Of a stretch of DNA of 64,000 nucleotides, positions 25,669-36,536 are shown piece by piece. Below the pieces are notes generated by a model. It had not been told where the DNA came from. It ran no database searches and saw only the letters and a list, made by a program, of their open reading frames with translations. The DNA is from Myoxocephalus aenaeus (Eukaryota > Chordata > Actinopteri > Perciformes > Cottidae): positions 1,543,001 through 1,607,000 of the forward strand of contig JBAMJR010000154.1 of assembly GCA_038501785.1 (NCBI GenBank). Reading direction: 5' to 3'. The first letter of the stretch is position 1. Every line of letters starts with the position of its first letter. The position numbers and the translations under genes were made by a program.

Positions 25669-26481
25669 CAGATTCACAAATGCGCACAGAACAATTCACA
25701 AATATATTCAATTCACAAATGCACACAGAAAGATTCACAAATGCGCACAGAACAATTCACAAATATATTCGATTTACAAATGCACACAGAAGGGTTTACA
25801 AATACATTCCAATGATTTATATCAATGTATAAAAAAAAATCACAAATATATTTCTGCATTTGTTTGTGAAAAGCTTCACATTTACAAGTGGCTTTTATGA
25901 GATTCGAGATTCGTAAATGCATTTTTTCTATATGGACCTATCCGTAGCCAATCAGATGTCGCCCTCATTTTCAACCACTCACATGAGTGCAGCTCCCCCC
26001 TCCCCTACCCACCAGGGCGGTGCCAGCGTACAATTACGGAATTAGCGGAGCTCATCAGTCAAACAATGGCCCTGGTACACACAACTGAAAGTTGATGTTC
26101 TCTAAATACTACAGTTGTTGAGTCACAACATGACATTTTAGGATGTTTTCAGGCGAGAAGTTAGTTGTTTAAGCATCAAATCTGGGGTCCTTTCATCTAG
26201 AAGCCGCCGGCTTAAAAAGATACGCCGACGGTGATTTTTTTTTTTATACATTGATATAAATCATTGGAATGTATTTGTAAACCCTTCTGTGTGCATTTGT
26301 AAATCGAATATATTTGTGAATTGTTCTGTGCACATTTGTGAATCTTTCTGTGCGCATTTGTGAATTGAATATATTTGTGAATTGTTCTGTGCACATTTGT
26401 GAATCTTTCTGTGCGCATTTGTGAATTGAATATATTTGTGAATTGTTCTGTGCGCATTTGTGAATCTTTCTGTGCGCATTT
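25669..26481. repeat. Foldback structure with arms of about 61-bp tandem repeats
   Basis: The left arm (about 25669-25850) and right arm (about 26233-26481) are inverted copies. Each is built of repeats of a unit that alternates GATTCACAAATGCGCACAG with AATTCACAAATATATTC-type halves; roughly two units at left and more than three at right. The central 380 bases are single-copy within this window and contain no recognisable gene. The open frames in the arms (NSQIYSIHKCAQKDSQM-like) come from the repeat. Confidence 0.85.
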
Positions 26482-26804
26482 GCCATTAAAGAGACTGAAA
26501 TAACCCCATAAAAGAAAGACAATGTTTGAAAGAGCATATGGTCGTAGAGAGATACTTTTGGGTTTGATGGTTGATCAAAGCTATGTCAGAGATAAAAGGT
26601 ACATTTGAACAATTCAATGGTTTTTGTGGTGAAGCAAGGGTTAAACATGAAAGGTTGGGTGTGAGGGATGGTCATGGGCTTTCACAGGATTTTGATATTG
26701 CCGTTAATCTGAGGTTGGTTCCTCCAAGCAGCAAGCGTATTCTGCGCTCAATGTAGCTGATAGTAAAATGTACGTGTCTGTCAAAGCTGCCGTGTTAAGA
26801 GCTA

Positions 26805-28133
26805 GTGCCTGAAGCATACCGCCAAAGGTTTAGGTCTTGGGAGAAGTCTGGGAGGAATGGTAAACCTTCCGCACTGGCTGTTCCGGTCCGAGCGGTCAGT
26901 CAGGTGGTTCCTCTGTGTGCGTTTCCTTCCGGTAAGCAGGTAGAACCTGGAGAGGATTGCAGCTTGGAAGAGTCTGGTTTCTCAGGTTTTTTGTCTGCTG
27001 GCCATGTGTCACTGCCTGGGAGTGATATCAGGGTACCGGTAAAGATACTGAGAGATACAGGAGCTTTTAATTCATTCATTGTGAGTTCTGTGCTGCCGTT
27101 TTCTCAAACTGACACCAGGGAGTACATTCTAATGCGGGGAATGGGTTTAAATATACTGCCTGTCCCATTGCATAAACTGGGGCTTGATTGTAGTTTGGTT
27201 CAGGGCGAGGTGGCCATGGGGGTACGTCCTGCATTGCCAATTAGAGGAGTGGATATCATTCTGGGAAATGATCTGGCTGGTAGCCGGGTATGGGCTGACG
27301 GTTCGCCACCTCCGATAGTAACCTTTTTTCCCTCGGTCCCAAAGATACCTGAGGAGAATGCGCAGTCATTCCCTGGTGTTTTTACAGCTTGCGCAGTTAC
27401 CCGGGCTATGTGCCGTGGAGAGGCAGAAGCTGCTGAGGTTGAGCAGACTATCACAGATGAGAGTTTGGCTTTCTCTGGGGATACATCCAACTCTCTTTTG
27501 TCTGTTTCCCGCCACGACTTGGCGGCTGAGCAGCAGGCTGATCCTGCGCTTAGGGAGCTGTTCGAAAAAGTGCTCTCGGGGGTCGATGGGAGGAGTGCTG
27601 TAAAGGGTTATTTGCTGCAAGATGGCTTGTTGGTGAGAAAATGGATGCCACACGGGGAGAACTTTGTGGGTAACCCGTTTTTTCAGGTTGTGGTTCCATC
27701 CAAATTCAGGGAAGAGGTGCTGAGGACGTCGCACGATCAATCTGGGCATTTGGGGGTTCGAAAGACTTACTACTATGTTCTCAGGTATTTTTTTTGGCCT
27801 CGAATGAAAAGGGATGTGTCTGGTTATATTAAAACATGTCAGTTGACAGGGAAGCCTAACCAGGCCATCAGGCCGGCTCCACTGGCTCCAATTCCCGCAG
27901 TTGCCCAGCCATTTGAGCACCTAGTCATTGATTGTGTTGGTCCCTTGCCACGTTCGAAGTCTGTAAGTAACTATTTGCTTACTGTGATGTGTCAAAGTAC
28001 AAGATATCCGGCTGCCTATCCGTTGCGCACCATTACTGCTAGGTCTGTGGTTAAAGCACTGACGCAGTTCATTTCCATCTTTGGAATTCCAAAGGTCGTA
28101 CAAAGTGATCAGGGTTCAAATGGTTGCTGTTAG
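26805..28133 (+). pseudogene. Gmr1-like pol, protease and integrase part, broken
   Basis: A 442-codon open frame. ILRDTGAFNSF at about residues 83-93 is an aspartic-protease-like active site. Residues about 300-350 are the integrase zinc-binding region: H and H are present in HDQSGHLGVRKTYY, but of the usual CxxC only one Cys remains (YIKTCQLTG). Residues about 370-440 are the integrase core with VIDCVGPLP and VQSDQGSN, the first two catalytic Asp. The frame then ends, and the segment with the catalytic Glu is missing by deletion relative to intact elements. Non-functional. Confidence 0.85.
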
Positions 28134-28495
28134 CTGCCAGAGAGGTTGTGCAGGAGAGCACTGGGTTTAGCCCGAACAAGCTTGTGTTTGGGCATACGGT
28201 GCGCGGGCCACTTACTTTGCTGCATGATCCGGTTGCACAATCGGAAGCCCCTCAAAATTTGATCGATTATATTAACGTGTTCCATCATCGGTTGTACTTG
28301 GCTGGAGAGAAGGCTAAAGAGAGTTTAGCCTCTGCCCAGGAAAAAATGAAGCGTCTATATGACCGAAGAGATGAGATCCACCCGTTTAGTCCTGGCGATC
28401 AGGTTCTTGCTTTGTTTCCGTTTGTGGGTTCACCATTTCAGGCAAAGTTTCATGGTCCGTTCAGTTTTGCGTCAGGTTTGATTGGCTACGGATGA
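28124..28495 (+). pseudogene. Gmr1-like integrase C-terminal part
   Basis: Picks up after the deletion with LLAAREVVQESTGFSPNKLV and GHTVRGPL, the end of the integrase core region in this group. It continues to a GPY/F-like module (QAKFHGPFSF) before a frameshift near 28480. The next frame continues with RRRKTQMCHVNLLKSYY. Confidence 0.8.
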
Positions 28496-29480
28496 GCAGA
28501 ACTATTTGTTGTCGACACCAAAGCGGAGAAGGAAAACTCAAATGTGCCATGTGAACCTCTTGAAATCCTATTACCCTCGTGGGTCAGAGCCCGCTGCATC
28601 GGGGGGAAGTGGGCAACAGCAGGCTGTCAGACCTGTGCTAATGACAGGTACTGTGGGAGGACAGTCGCTGGTTAATTTGACGGTACAGAAGGATGATGGG
28701 GTGGTTTGCCCTGATGAGAGTTTGTTGCGGGGCCGGTTAAAGAATTCTGAAACGCTTAGTGACCTGGAGTCCTTGTTTGGGCACCTGTCAAAGGAGCGTT
28801 TCACGGAGTTGACTGCTCTGATAAACAACTATTTGTCTTTGTTTAGTGACGTGCCAACTCGAACACATTTGATAGAGCATGCCATTGACGTGGGTGGGGC
28901 GCAGCCAATCCGCCAGCGTTTTTACTGGGTGTCAGAACAGAAACGCGGGGTAATGGAAAAAGAAATACAGTATATGCTTGACAATAATATTGCGGAACCT
29001 TCTTCTTCCAGCTGGGCGTCTCCCTGTCTACTTGTGGATAAAGCGGATAAAAGTCCTCGGTTTTGTACAGACTACCGTAAGGTAAATGGGGTAACAAAAC
29101 CCGATGCTTATCCACTGCCGCGCATGGAGGATTGTGTGGATCAGGTGGGCTCGGCTCACTTTGTCAGTAAATTCGATTTACTCAAAGGATACTCAAGTGC
29201 CCCTGTCAAAACAAGCTCGGGAAGTGTCTGCTTTTATAACTCCTTTTGGGCTGTTCTCTTATTCAGTGATGAGTTTTGGGCTGCGGAACGCACCGGCGAC
29301 CTTTCAGCGGCTAATGAATGTGGTTGTGACTGGATGGCTGTGCGGTGTATCTTGATGATGTAGTGATCTACAGCAATACCTGGGAGGAACATGTCGTCCG
29401 CATCAGGAGGCTGTTCGATCGGCTGCAAGACGCAAACCTGACTATCAACTTGGCTAAGTGAGTTTGCGAAGGCTACCGTC
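28482..29480 (+). pseudogene. Gmr1-like reverse transcriptase, frameshifted
   Basis: The frame at 28482-29363 contains the lead-in to RT (HLIEHAIDVGGAQPIRQRFY), then DYRKVNGVTKPDAYPLPR and KFDLLKGY. Near 29200 the reading shifts frame: ITPFGLFSYSVMSFGLRNAP and ATFQRLM are in another frame, and YLDDVVIYS (the catalytic YxDD block) at 29345-29375 lies beyond further breaks. The enzyme is dead but its motif order is clear. Confidence 0.85.
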
Positions 29481-29499
29481 ACCTATCTCGGGAAGGTAG

Positions 29500-30150
29500 T
29501 GGGCAAAGGGCAGGTGCGGCCGGTACAGGCAAAGGTGGCTGCAATTGAGCAGTATCCCGTGCCCACCACCAAGAAAGAGCTAATGCGATTCCTGGGGTTG
29601 GTGGGTTACTACCGCAGTTTCTGTCGAAATTTCTCCACTGTAGTAGCTTCTGACAGATCTCTTGAAAGCTAGAGCAAAGTACATCTGGTCAGATTCTTGT
29701 CAGCAAGCTTTTGAAAATGTTAAGGCTGTACTGTGTTCACCTCCCGTCCTTGTGGCGCCTTGCATGGCCCGTCCTTTTGAGTTGCAGGTGGATGCAAGTG
29801 TAGGTATAGGGGCTGTGCTGTTCCAGTATGATGAAAATGGGGTGGAACGTCCGGTGAGCTTTTTCTCGAAGAAATTGAATGCCTACCAACTAAATTATTC
29901 GGTCATAGAAAAAGAGTCTCTTGCCCTTATATGGGCACTGCAACATTTTTAAGTATATGTTGACTCTGGGCTTCCTCTGGTGGTCTATACGGACCACAAT
30001 CCGATAACGTTTCTCCAGTCCTTGTCCTGCCCTAACCGTCGGTTGATTCGTTGGTTTTTGTTCCTGCAATCGTACTGTTTAGACATTTGCCACATCAAAG
30101 GCTCTCAAAATATTGTGGCTGACGCTTTATCAAGAGCCCCTTGTGCTTGA
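29500..30150 (+). pseudogene. Gmr1-like RNase H and end of pol
   Basis: Segments MRFLGLVGYYRSFCRNFS (about 29583-29640), then WSDSCQQAFENVKAVL, then VDASVGIGAVLFQ and NYSVIEKESLALIWAL, then after another frame change TDHNPITFLQSL and NIVADALSRAP near 30115-30145. These are the RT connection and RNase H of Ty3/gypsy pol. No integrase follows, which confirms the domain order. Confidence 0.85.
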
Positions 30151-30255
30151 GATGTGTGCTGTTCAAAGGTAGTCTACAGAAGTTGCCCCAGATTTATTTT
30201 TTTTGTTGCACCATGTCAGGATCCCTGATGGGAACCTTGTTTTTATGGGGTGGGG

Positions 30256-30564
30256 TGTGACGACCCTCCTCCATGCCCTAGGTGTCACTGTTTCAATCCT
30301 CTTTACAGGTGCTGATTGGCGGGTCGTCAGCCGAGACGAGCCACAGCTGAGCCGGTGTGGCCTGGCCATAAAAAGGCCTCTTGCTGGGGGGAGGACATCC
30401 GGTGTGTCGCTGACACTGCCACCATTTGTCTTTTGAGTTGCACCTTTGTTTCCTTACCTTTTTAGTTAGTTTTACTTTTGTTACTGTTAAAATAAATAGC
30501 TTTTTGTCGGCAGCTGCTCGTCTGTCTCCCTGTTTTGTTGCATCCTTGGAGCCGGGTTGTGACA
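30256..30564 (+). repeat. 3' LTR of the Gmr1-like element
   Basis: Starts TGTGACGACCC directly after a purine-rich tract and ends GGGTTGTGACA, so the ends are TG...CA with a short inverted repeat. It contains ATAAAAAGG (TATA-like, about 30369) and AATAAATAG (poly-A-signal-like, about 30490). A second copy was not found in the window, so the 5' LTR is lost. Confidence 0.75.
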
Positions 30565-32290
30565 CAGCAAACATGAAGACGATAATGCAGAAGCTTCCTT
30601 ACAAGCTCAGAGAGAAATGAAGAGCAACTGCATGTGACATCTCTGAAACCCAAGGTCGCAGATCTGGTTTTAAAGACATTATTAAGTTCATTGAGTACCA
30701 AGTCAAAGTTGTGTCTGATCCGATCTTTGATGACATCCAGGACACAAGGTGGTGTCACTACAGGAGACAACAAGGCAAAGTTCCAAAGAAGTAGCTTTGA
30801 AACTGCTGTTTTTATGGCTACTGAACTGTTTTCTCGTCAAACAGTTAATGTATATCCATTCATGGAGCCTAGAGCCCGTCCTATTCGTTAACCTAATTTG
30901 TAACACCTCAGAGTGCCTTTTACTCGCTCATTGGCCGCAGCTAAAGTGACGGAGCCCGTCCACTTCTTCTTCTTCTGACCGGTAAAGTCTCAAAAGTCAA
31001 TCTTCAGCTCCGCCACCTCAGGTGAACAAGAGAACTACAAGTCCGTAAAGCGGCAGTACATGCAGCATGCAATCTCTAACATTCTTTCACACATTAATCA
31101 TTTCACAGTACATAAAAGTGACCTTCATATGCATACAATTACAAATCCTTCATAATAATATCCCTTATTAATTATCATATGTCATGCATTGTAATGTACA
31201 CATAAACAATTCTTCATTTTACACTGTGCAAAGTCCAAATTTGACTAACTAAGCTCTAAAAAACCCTTCAACACTCAGACTCAAACAGAAAGTGTGTCAC
31301 CTACAGCTTCAAATGTTTTCTGTTTGTATTGTATGCGTGGACATGCATTGGAGCACTGTCTACAATTAAGAAAAAGAACACATCGGGAAAAAATTGGACT
31401 TTCTGAAAGAGAAAAGGGTTTGCTTCGGTTGCATGCACACAGGACGCATGAGCAACAGTTGCAATAAACGATTACCTTGCGTAATTTGCAACCAAAGCCA
31501 TCCCAGCACTCTGCACATTGACAAATGGGAAAGAAGCAAAGGCGATGGCAAGCCAAAGGAACTGTCGGTGAGTCGCACAACTGTCTCAACTTGTGGTCAT
31601 ACAGGGGCCGGAGACAGTAACGGCATCCTTTCAATCTTACCCGTCAATGTTAAGTGTACAAAGAGAAACAAGGTCATTCAAACTTATGCATTTCTGGACC
31701 CAGGAAGTACTGACACGTAAAACTGACACGTAAAAGCTGAACATCAAAGGAAGAAAAACCAAGATTCATCTTCGTACAATGGGTCACAGTACTACTGTTC
31801 GAAGTTGTATTGTCGAAGGCTTGGAAGTCTGTAAACTTTCCAACAATCAGTTCTTTGAGCTTCCTAAGCTGTTCATGCAGAAGAAAATGCCGCTGATGTC
31901 GAGTTGTTGATTGGCACAAACTCCGCAAAGTTAATGGAACCATGGGAAGTGATCAACAGTCGAGGAGAGTGCAGTAAGAACCCTATTGGGCTGGGTGATT
32001 AATGGTCCTCTTCATGGAAAGACTACCCTGCTGTTACTGTTAATATGATTGCTGTTGACAAGGCGAAGCGACTGGGCCTGCAAAGAGACATCGATCAACA
32101 GTCCCAGCCCAGGAAGCTAGTCGAACAATTGACAAGCCAGAGATCTGTTGCTGTGGCGAGGCCAGTGAAGAGGTGAGCAGGGTTTTGTGAAGCAGAAGAA
32201 ACTCACAAAAGGACAAGCCTCCCTGCCTGAAAAGAAACATTTTACTGTTTATGGTTGGAGCCTAGCAGAAGTTAAAAAAAGAAGAGTATT
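30565..32290 (+). mobile_element. BEL/Pao retrotransposon remnant
   Basis: Immediately after the LTR, plus-strand frames read MKTIMQKLPYKLREK, then after a break GFKDIIKFIEYQVK-like text: the gag region typical of BEL/Pao elements. At about 31310-31720 a Cys/His-rich nucleocapsid region follows (CFGCMHTGRMSNSCNK, CVICNQSHPSTLH), then AFLDPGSTD, the BEL/Pao protease active-site block. Stops are frequent and no reverse transcriptase was seen. The stretch 30890-31280 does not fit the coding pattern and may be a later insertion. Confidence 0.65.
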
Positions 32291-32309
32291 GTCACTGAAT
32301 CTGTGACTG

Positions 32310-32372
32310 GTTCTAGATAAGATAATCCTTTATTAGTCCCAGAGAGAGAGAGAGAGAGAGAGAATTTGGTAC
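32310..32372. repeat. Retroposon-like tail plus (AG)n run
   Basis: GATAATCCTTTATTAGTCCC, a phrase I recognise as common at the ends of fish interspersed repeats, followed by an AG run (32340-32362). The element body was not delimited. Confidence 0.4.
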
Positions 32373-33118
32373 AAAGGCATGTCCAGTCAGTGTTCAAATA
32401 GTCTTTAATCTGTTTTAATCACACATGCTTATAAAATCATCTAGTGTCTTTGCAGCTCGCACCAAGATTAGTGTACAAACACTTAAAACACACATTCACC
32501 AAAAGTGATGTGAGTTCCAGGAATTATGTGCATAATCGTTTGCAGCTACTGATAGTTCAGTAGAAAACATAGTTTAGGCAGCAGTTTGTGTGGTATGACT
32601 TTTATGGAAAAATGTATTAATGTTACATTGTATAAGACTAAAAGATAAACGGGGTATGTTCAGAGGTTGACATAGAGCATGTATAGCTAAAAGGATCATT
32701 CAGTTTAACACATCGTATTTTCGTCGTTGACTGTCATTTTAAACAGTGTGCTTATTAAGTAATTCCTCAAACAAACTAAATATGCACTTTCTCATTACCA
32801 TTCATATTATCATGTGTACTATGTAAATGTATAGATATTCCAGTGACGTTATTGACTGTAATGCATGCTTTGGTTAAATCACAACAGAGTTAAAAAGCAC
32901 GAAAGTTAACGAGTTGTACAAGATAATGTATTCTATACAGAGTATGACTTGTTTTCCAAAAACAAAACTTGACAAGATCATAAAAACAACCACATCAATA
33001 ACAAAATACAATTGTCCATGATGCTCTGAAGAGAAGGCAGAGAGTTTTTCATTCTATCAACAGTATGCAATATGCTGATTGTTAGTGAAACTATACATGA
33101 AAAGAGAGCTTTGTGCAA
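32373..33118. other. Intergenic, 3' flank of claudin gene C
   Basis: AT-rich. No coding or repeat signal was recognised. Confidence 0.5.
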
Positions 33119-35415
33119 CTACACAAATGCATCTCTTTCTGAGATTTTTGTGCGTGTTGTCTGAGAGAGCTTTGAGATCTTGGAGCTGTTGGATGGTTCT
33201 GAGCCCCTATAAGATCCATACTGCCTGGAGGGTCTGTAGTATCCGGTGTACAGGGTTCTGCCTCTGGAGCGTGGGGCCATGTATGTGCCTCCTCCATAGA
33301 CATATACCGCTTTACTGTAAGACCAAAACATGTCAATGTTCATAATGTGGTATGAACAGTGACAGGAAAAAGGGTGAAGATGGATGAATTTCAATACCTT
33401 TTAGGGAAAATTACCCGGTAGACGGTCACACCGTAAAACACACCCCCTAAAAGGATGAAAAAACATCCCACCAATCCTAGAAATATAGGAGGTCCTAGGT
33501 CATACCTGGAATTAGTTAAATAAAAGACAAAAAGTCATGATCAATTATATAGTGTAAATACATCAGATTTAGCATTATGTTTTACTGTGGAAGTTTAGAT
33601 TATATTGTCATGTAGATAAGTGTGACAAAAAAAAGTACCGTAAGACTCCTGGCCCGATACTGACAGCAAAGGTTGTTTTGGCAACCCTGTTGATGTACAA
33701 GCAGTAGGCAGAAACATCTGACACACCTGCATGCAGAGGCTTTGTTGAAATTCAGAAATAATGAGGGCAAAACATTTCTGTCATTTATAGAGACAAACGT
33801 GTATGTTGTGTACTCACTGCCAGCAATATGAAATACTGCTCCGACAAGAAGCAGTTTGTCCTTGGTTTTCTCAGCTCCACCAATATAAGTGCACTCCATC
33901 CCAACAAAGCAAAGTACAACAGCAAAAAAACCAAGAGTTAACCCGCACATTAGCAATCCTCGTACTGCCTGGACAAAAGCTGTGGGAAGCAGAAAGAAAG
34001 AGTTCAGGCAAAGTCTTCAACAGAATAAGTTCAACTTCTAGGAACGCGTTTCATTTTCTTACTCACACCAATGTGAGTATGAAATGGAGGATGCCAAAGC
34101 TCCTTTCATTCACTAGACACTAATGTGAAACTTTTAAAATACAAAGCCCAACTAAACCAAATCCTGCTAATGCTTATACTAGTTTTCTCAGTTTTCGGAT
34201 GAATCAGGGTCTGATTTAGCCGAATGGTAACTTTTGAAGCAGGGATGATACATTCAAACTTTACCAAACATGACTATAGTCAGTTAAAACAACTGCTTTC
34301 TGATAAAGTTGTTACAATGATTTAAGTTGTACTAACTAATATTAATTGTATTGTGTGCACTCAGCTTAAGCTCTGGAGTAAACTAAATGTCACTGAGAGC
34401 CCTCATCCGTTGCTATGCGTTGCTCCCCTGTTGAACAGGACTTCACACTTTTCTTTTCATTCAGAATGTAAAACTTTAATATGCACATACATTGTACCTA
34501 AACCCTTAGATTAAGTTTATGGAGTAGAAAGTAGAATATTTTCTCTTGAAATGTGAATTAAAGTGACCCATACATTTACATTTTAGAGGATTTTGTTACA
34601 AGTTTGGCCTTCAAAAATGTCCGTAATATTAACAATTCAACTTTCCGACAAAACTGAAACAAAGAGCTGTTAATTGGATCTTGTTGACCTCCGCACCTTA
34701 AAGTAAGTGCATGCGTTTTTTTTTCTTAACTACGGCCACTGTGGCCACAAGAAGCATCAATAATGGGATAATGTTATATTTTAAAAGGTAGGGTGACAAT
34801 AACATAGGAAGAGAAGAATCACGAAGTAAGCTAACTGACCCAGTTATTTGATTTACACAGTAGCAATATCTAGCTAAAGTTACATAACATTAGCAACCAA
34901 ACCTACTGGGTCCATGGGTGTATGGAAATTGACAAGGTGGCATTTTATCGCTTTTAATTTCCAAGAAAAGCAGGTTATAATGTTATTGCTTCTTTCAAAA
35001 GTATAGTCTCACTTTAGGCTTTGGTGTGAACTAAGTGCCACTGTGGACATTCATCCATAACTGTACCGTGCTCTGCCTGTTGAATTACAATCTGTCTATC
35101 AATTCAAAGTGAAAGAGATGGTATTAAAAACATTTTTCAAAAAAACAAATTTCTGAGGACTGTACAACATGTGGTGTACTTACGGGTGACAGTCCAAAGC
35201 ACAGGGAAGTCTCTACAGTTGGTGACGGCTGTGGAGTCGGTGAAACAATCCTTCCATAAATTGGACCAGTACCAGGCCACTTTGATGATAAAGGAGCCTC
35301 CTTGTCCTCCTAATTGGGTGATCCGCCAATAGTCCATAGCCATGGTGCACAGGACAAACAGCCATCCCAGTGATGAAATTAAGAAGCCAAGAACTTGGAT
35401 AAGACTTTTCTTCAT
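33119..35415 (-). CDS. Divergent claudin gene C, complete, five exons
   Basis: Exons on the minus strand: 35184-35415, 33818-33979, 33639-33717, 33398-33505, 33119-33314; phases join to about 258 aa. Same exon plan as the other cluster members, but exon 3 is one codon shorter and the tail is longer. Exon 1: MKKSLIQVLGFLISSLGWLF with YWSNLWKDCFTDSTAVTNC (claudin signature). Exon 2: GLTLGFFAVVLCFVGMECTY. Exon 4: a TM4 segment (FLGLVGCFFILLGGVFYGV). Exon 5: a basic, Tyr/Ser-rich tail (GGGTYMAPRSRGRTLYTGYY) ending DAFV, a PDZ-type terminus. The start was chosen at the Met nearest TM1. I infer an old cldn10-family paralogue or another claudin recruited to the cluster; a tree is needed. Confidence 0.88.
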
Positions 35416-36536
35416 GTTTGAAATCAGTAAATTAAACCAGGTAGCGTCCACACAGTTGGGTAGAAGCACATAACACAGAAAACGTCTGTTCAGCGGTAAG
35501 TGTGATGAGAAAGGTGTTTCCTGTTTCTGGACAGGATAACATTGTGTCTGTGCCGTGTGCCATTAGTGTTGATGAGGGCTCTGTTGAATTGTATGAAATG
35601 TTTACTGTAAACTTGTTGGAGTGTGCCAACCACTTGAGGAAATTCCCTTCAACTCTAGCTACTTTTTTTTTTTAAGGTTTAAATCATTTATTTTGCATCT
35701 ACTCATATAGCAATACTAATGGTAGGAAAGCTCATGCTTGTAACCACCTCATTGCATATTTTTTTGGATAAAATGGGTGACTCACAAATCTTCTTCAGAG
35801 AACATAACAGAGTGCAAAACTGCTGCCCCCTGCAGACATGATGTGATCACAGAAGAGTAGATATAATTTTGATTAAATGCGAAAAATGGTATGCTGAAAC
35901 TCAATTATATCTTTAATCTATTTTATTTCTCTCATATACTCGTTAAAAAAAACATAGCTTGCTCATAATTAGCCACACATTTTAATAAATGACAAAATCC
36001 AGACATTTTCTGACCCTCTTCAAGTTTTATTTTATTACAAAATCATAGGTAATGGTTATATAATGTTTTTAAATATTATGATTACAGAATAACAACATGT
36101 GCAGGTTACTTACAGTCAAAGATACAACAAACAAAGGAAATGTCTTGTCAAATTTTGCACACTTAATTGCCACAAACAAAATAGAAATAGAAAATGATGC
36201 AAAATATATATATATATTAGAGAGGCCCATTTTGGACCATATGTATGTTTTTGATTTAGCTGTTTAATCATAATACATACATAATCCTAAAATGCAATGC
36301 ACTGTAATATGTTCAACTGCCAAATACAGAAGCTGTATGCTGTATAGAAAATAGAAATCCCCTGACATCAGAGAGTAAACTGCATCATACAATTTATATT
36401 CAGACCCCTGGAAGAAACATGTATATATTCTAAACTTACTTCCTGATGAGCCACAACTTAACATCAACACATTGTACAGTAGCTCTTTTAAGACTCACGA
36501 TTGGCATCAACTAAAATGGTTTAATATTCACATTCA
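35416..36536. other. Upstream of gene C and 3' flank of gene D
   Basis: AT-rich. From about 36215 to 36536 the sequence matches the split 3' flank of gene B (12668-12897 and 17960-18041), so the duplication extends past the gene. Confidence 0.6.

Larger units (their letters stand above)
26571..30255 (+). mobile_element. Degenerate Ty3/gypsy element with integrase before RT (Gmr1-like), internal region
   Basis: Order along the plus strand: protease-like segment, integrase zinc finger, integrase core, integrase GPY/F-like tail, reverse transcriptase, RNase H, then a polypurine tract (ATGGGGTGGGG, 30245-30255) and the 3' LTR. In ordinary Ty3/gypsy elements integrase follows RNase H; integrase upstream of RT is the hallmark of the Gmr1 group known from fish and other deuterostomes. 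No 5' LTR or recognisable gag was found, so the left end is truncated. Stops and frameshifts break pol in several places. Confidence 0.85.

Noticed and set aside
25554..26537. Frames reading NSQIYSIHKCAQKDSQM-like text, and spaced repeats resembling a CRISPR array
   Set aside because: They come from the 61-bp repeat units of the foldback arms. There are no unique spacers, and this is a vertebrate genome.
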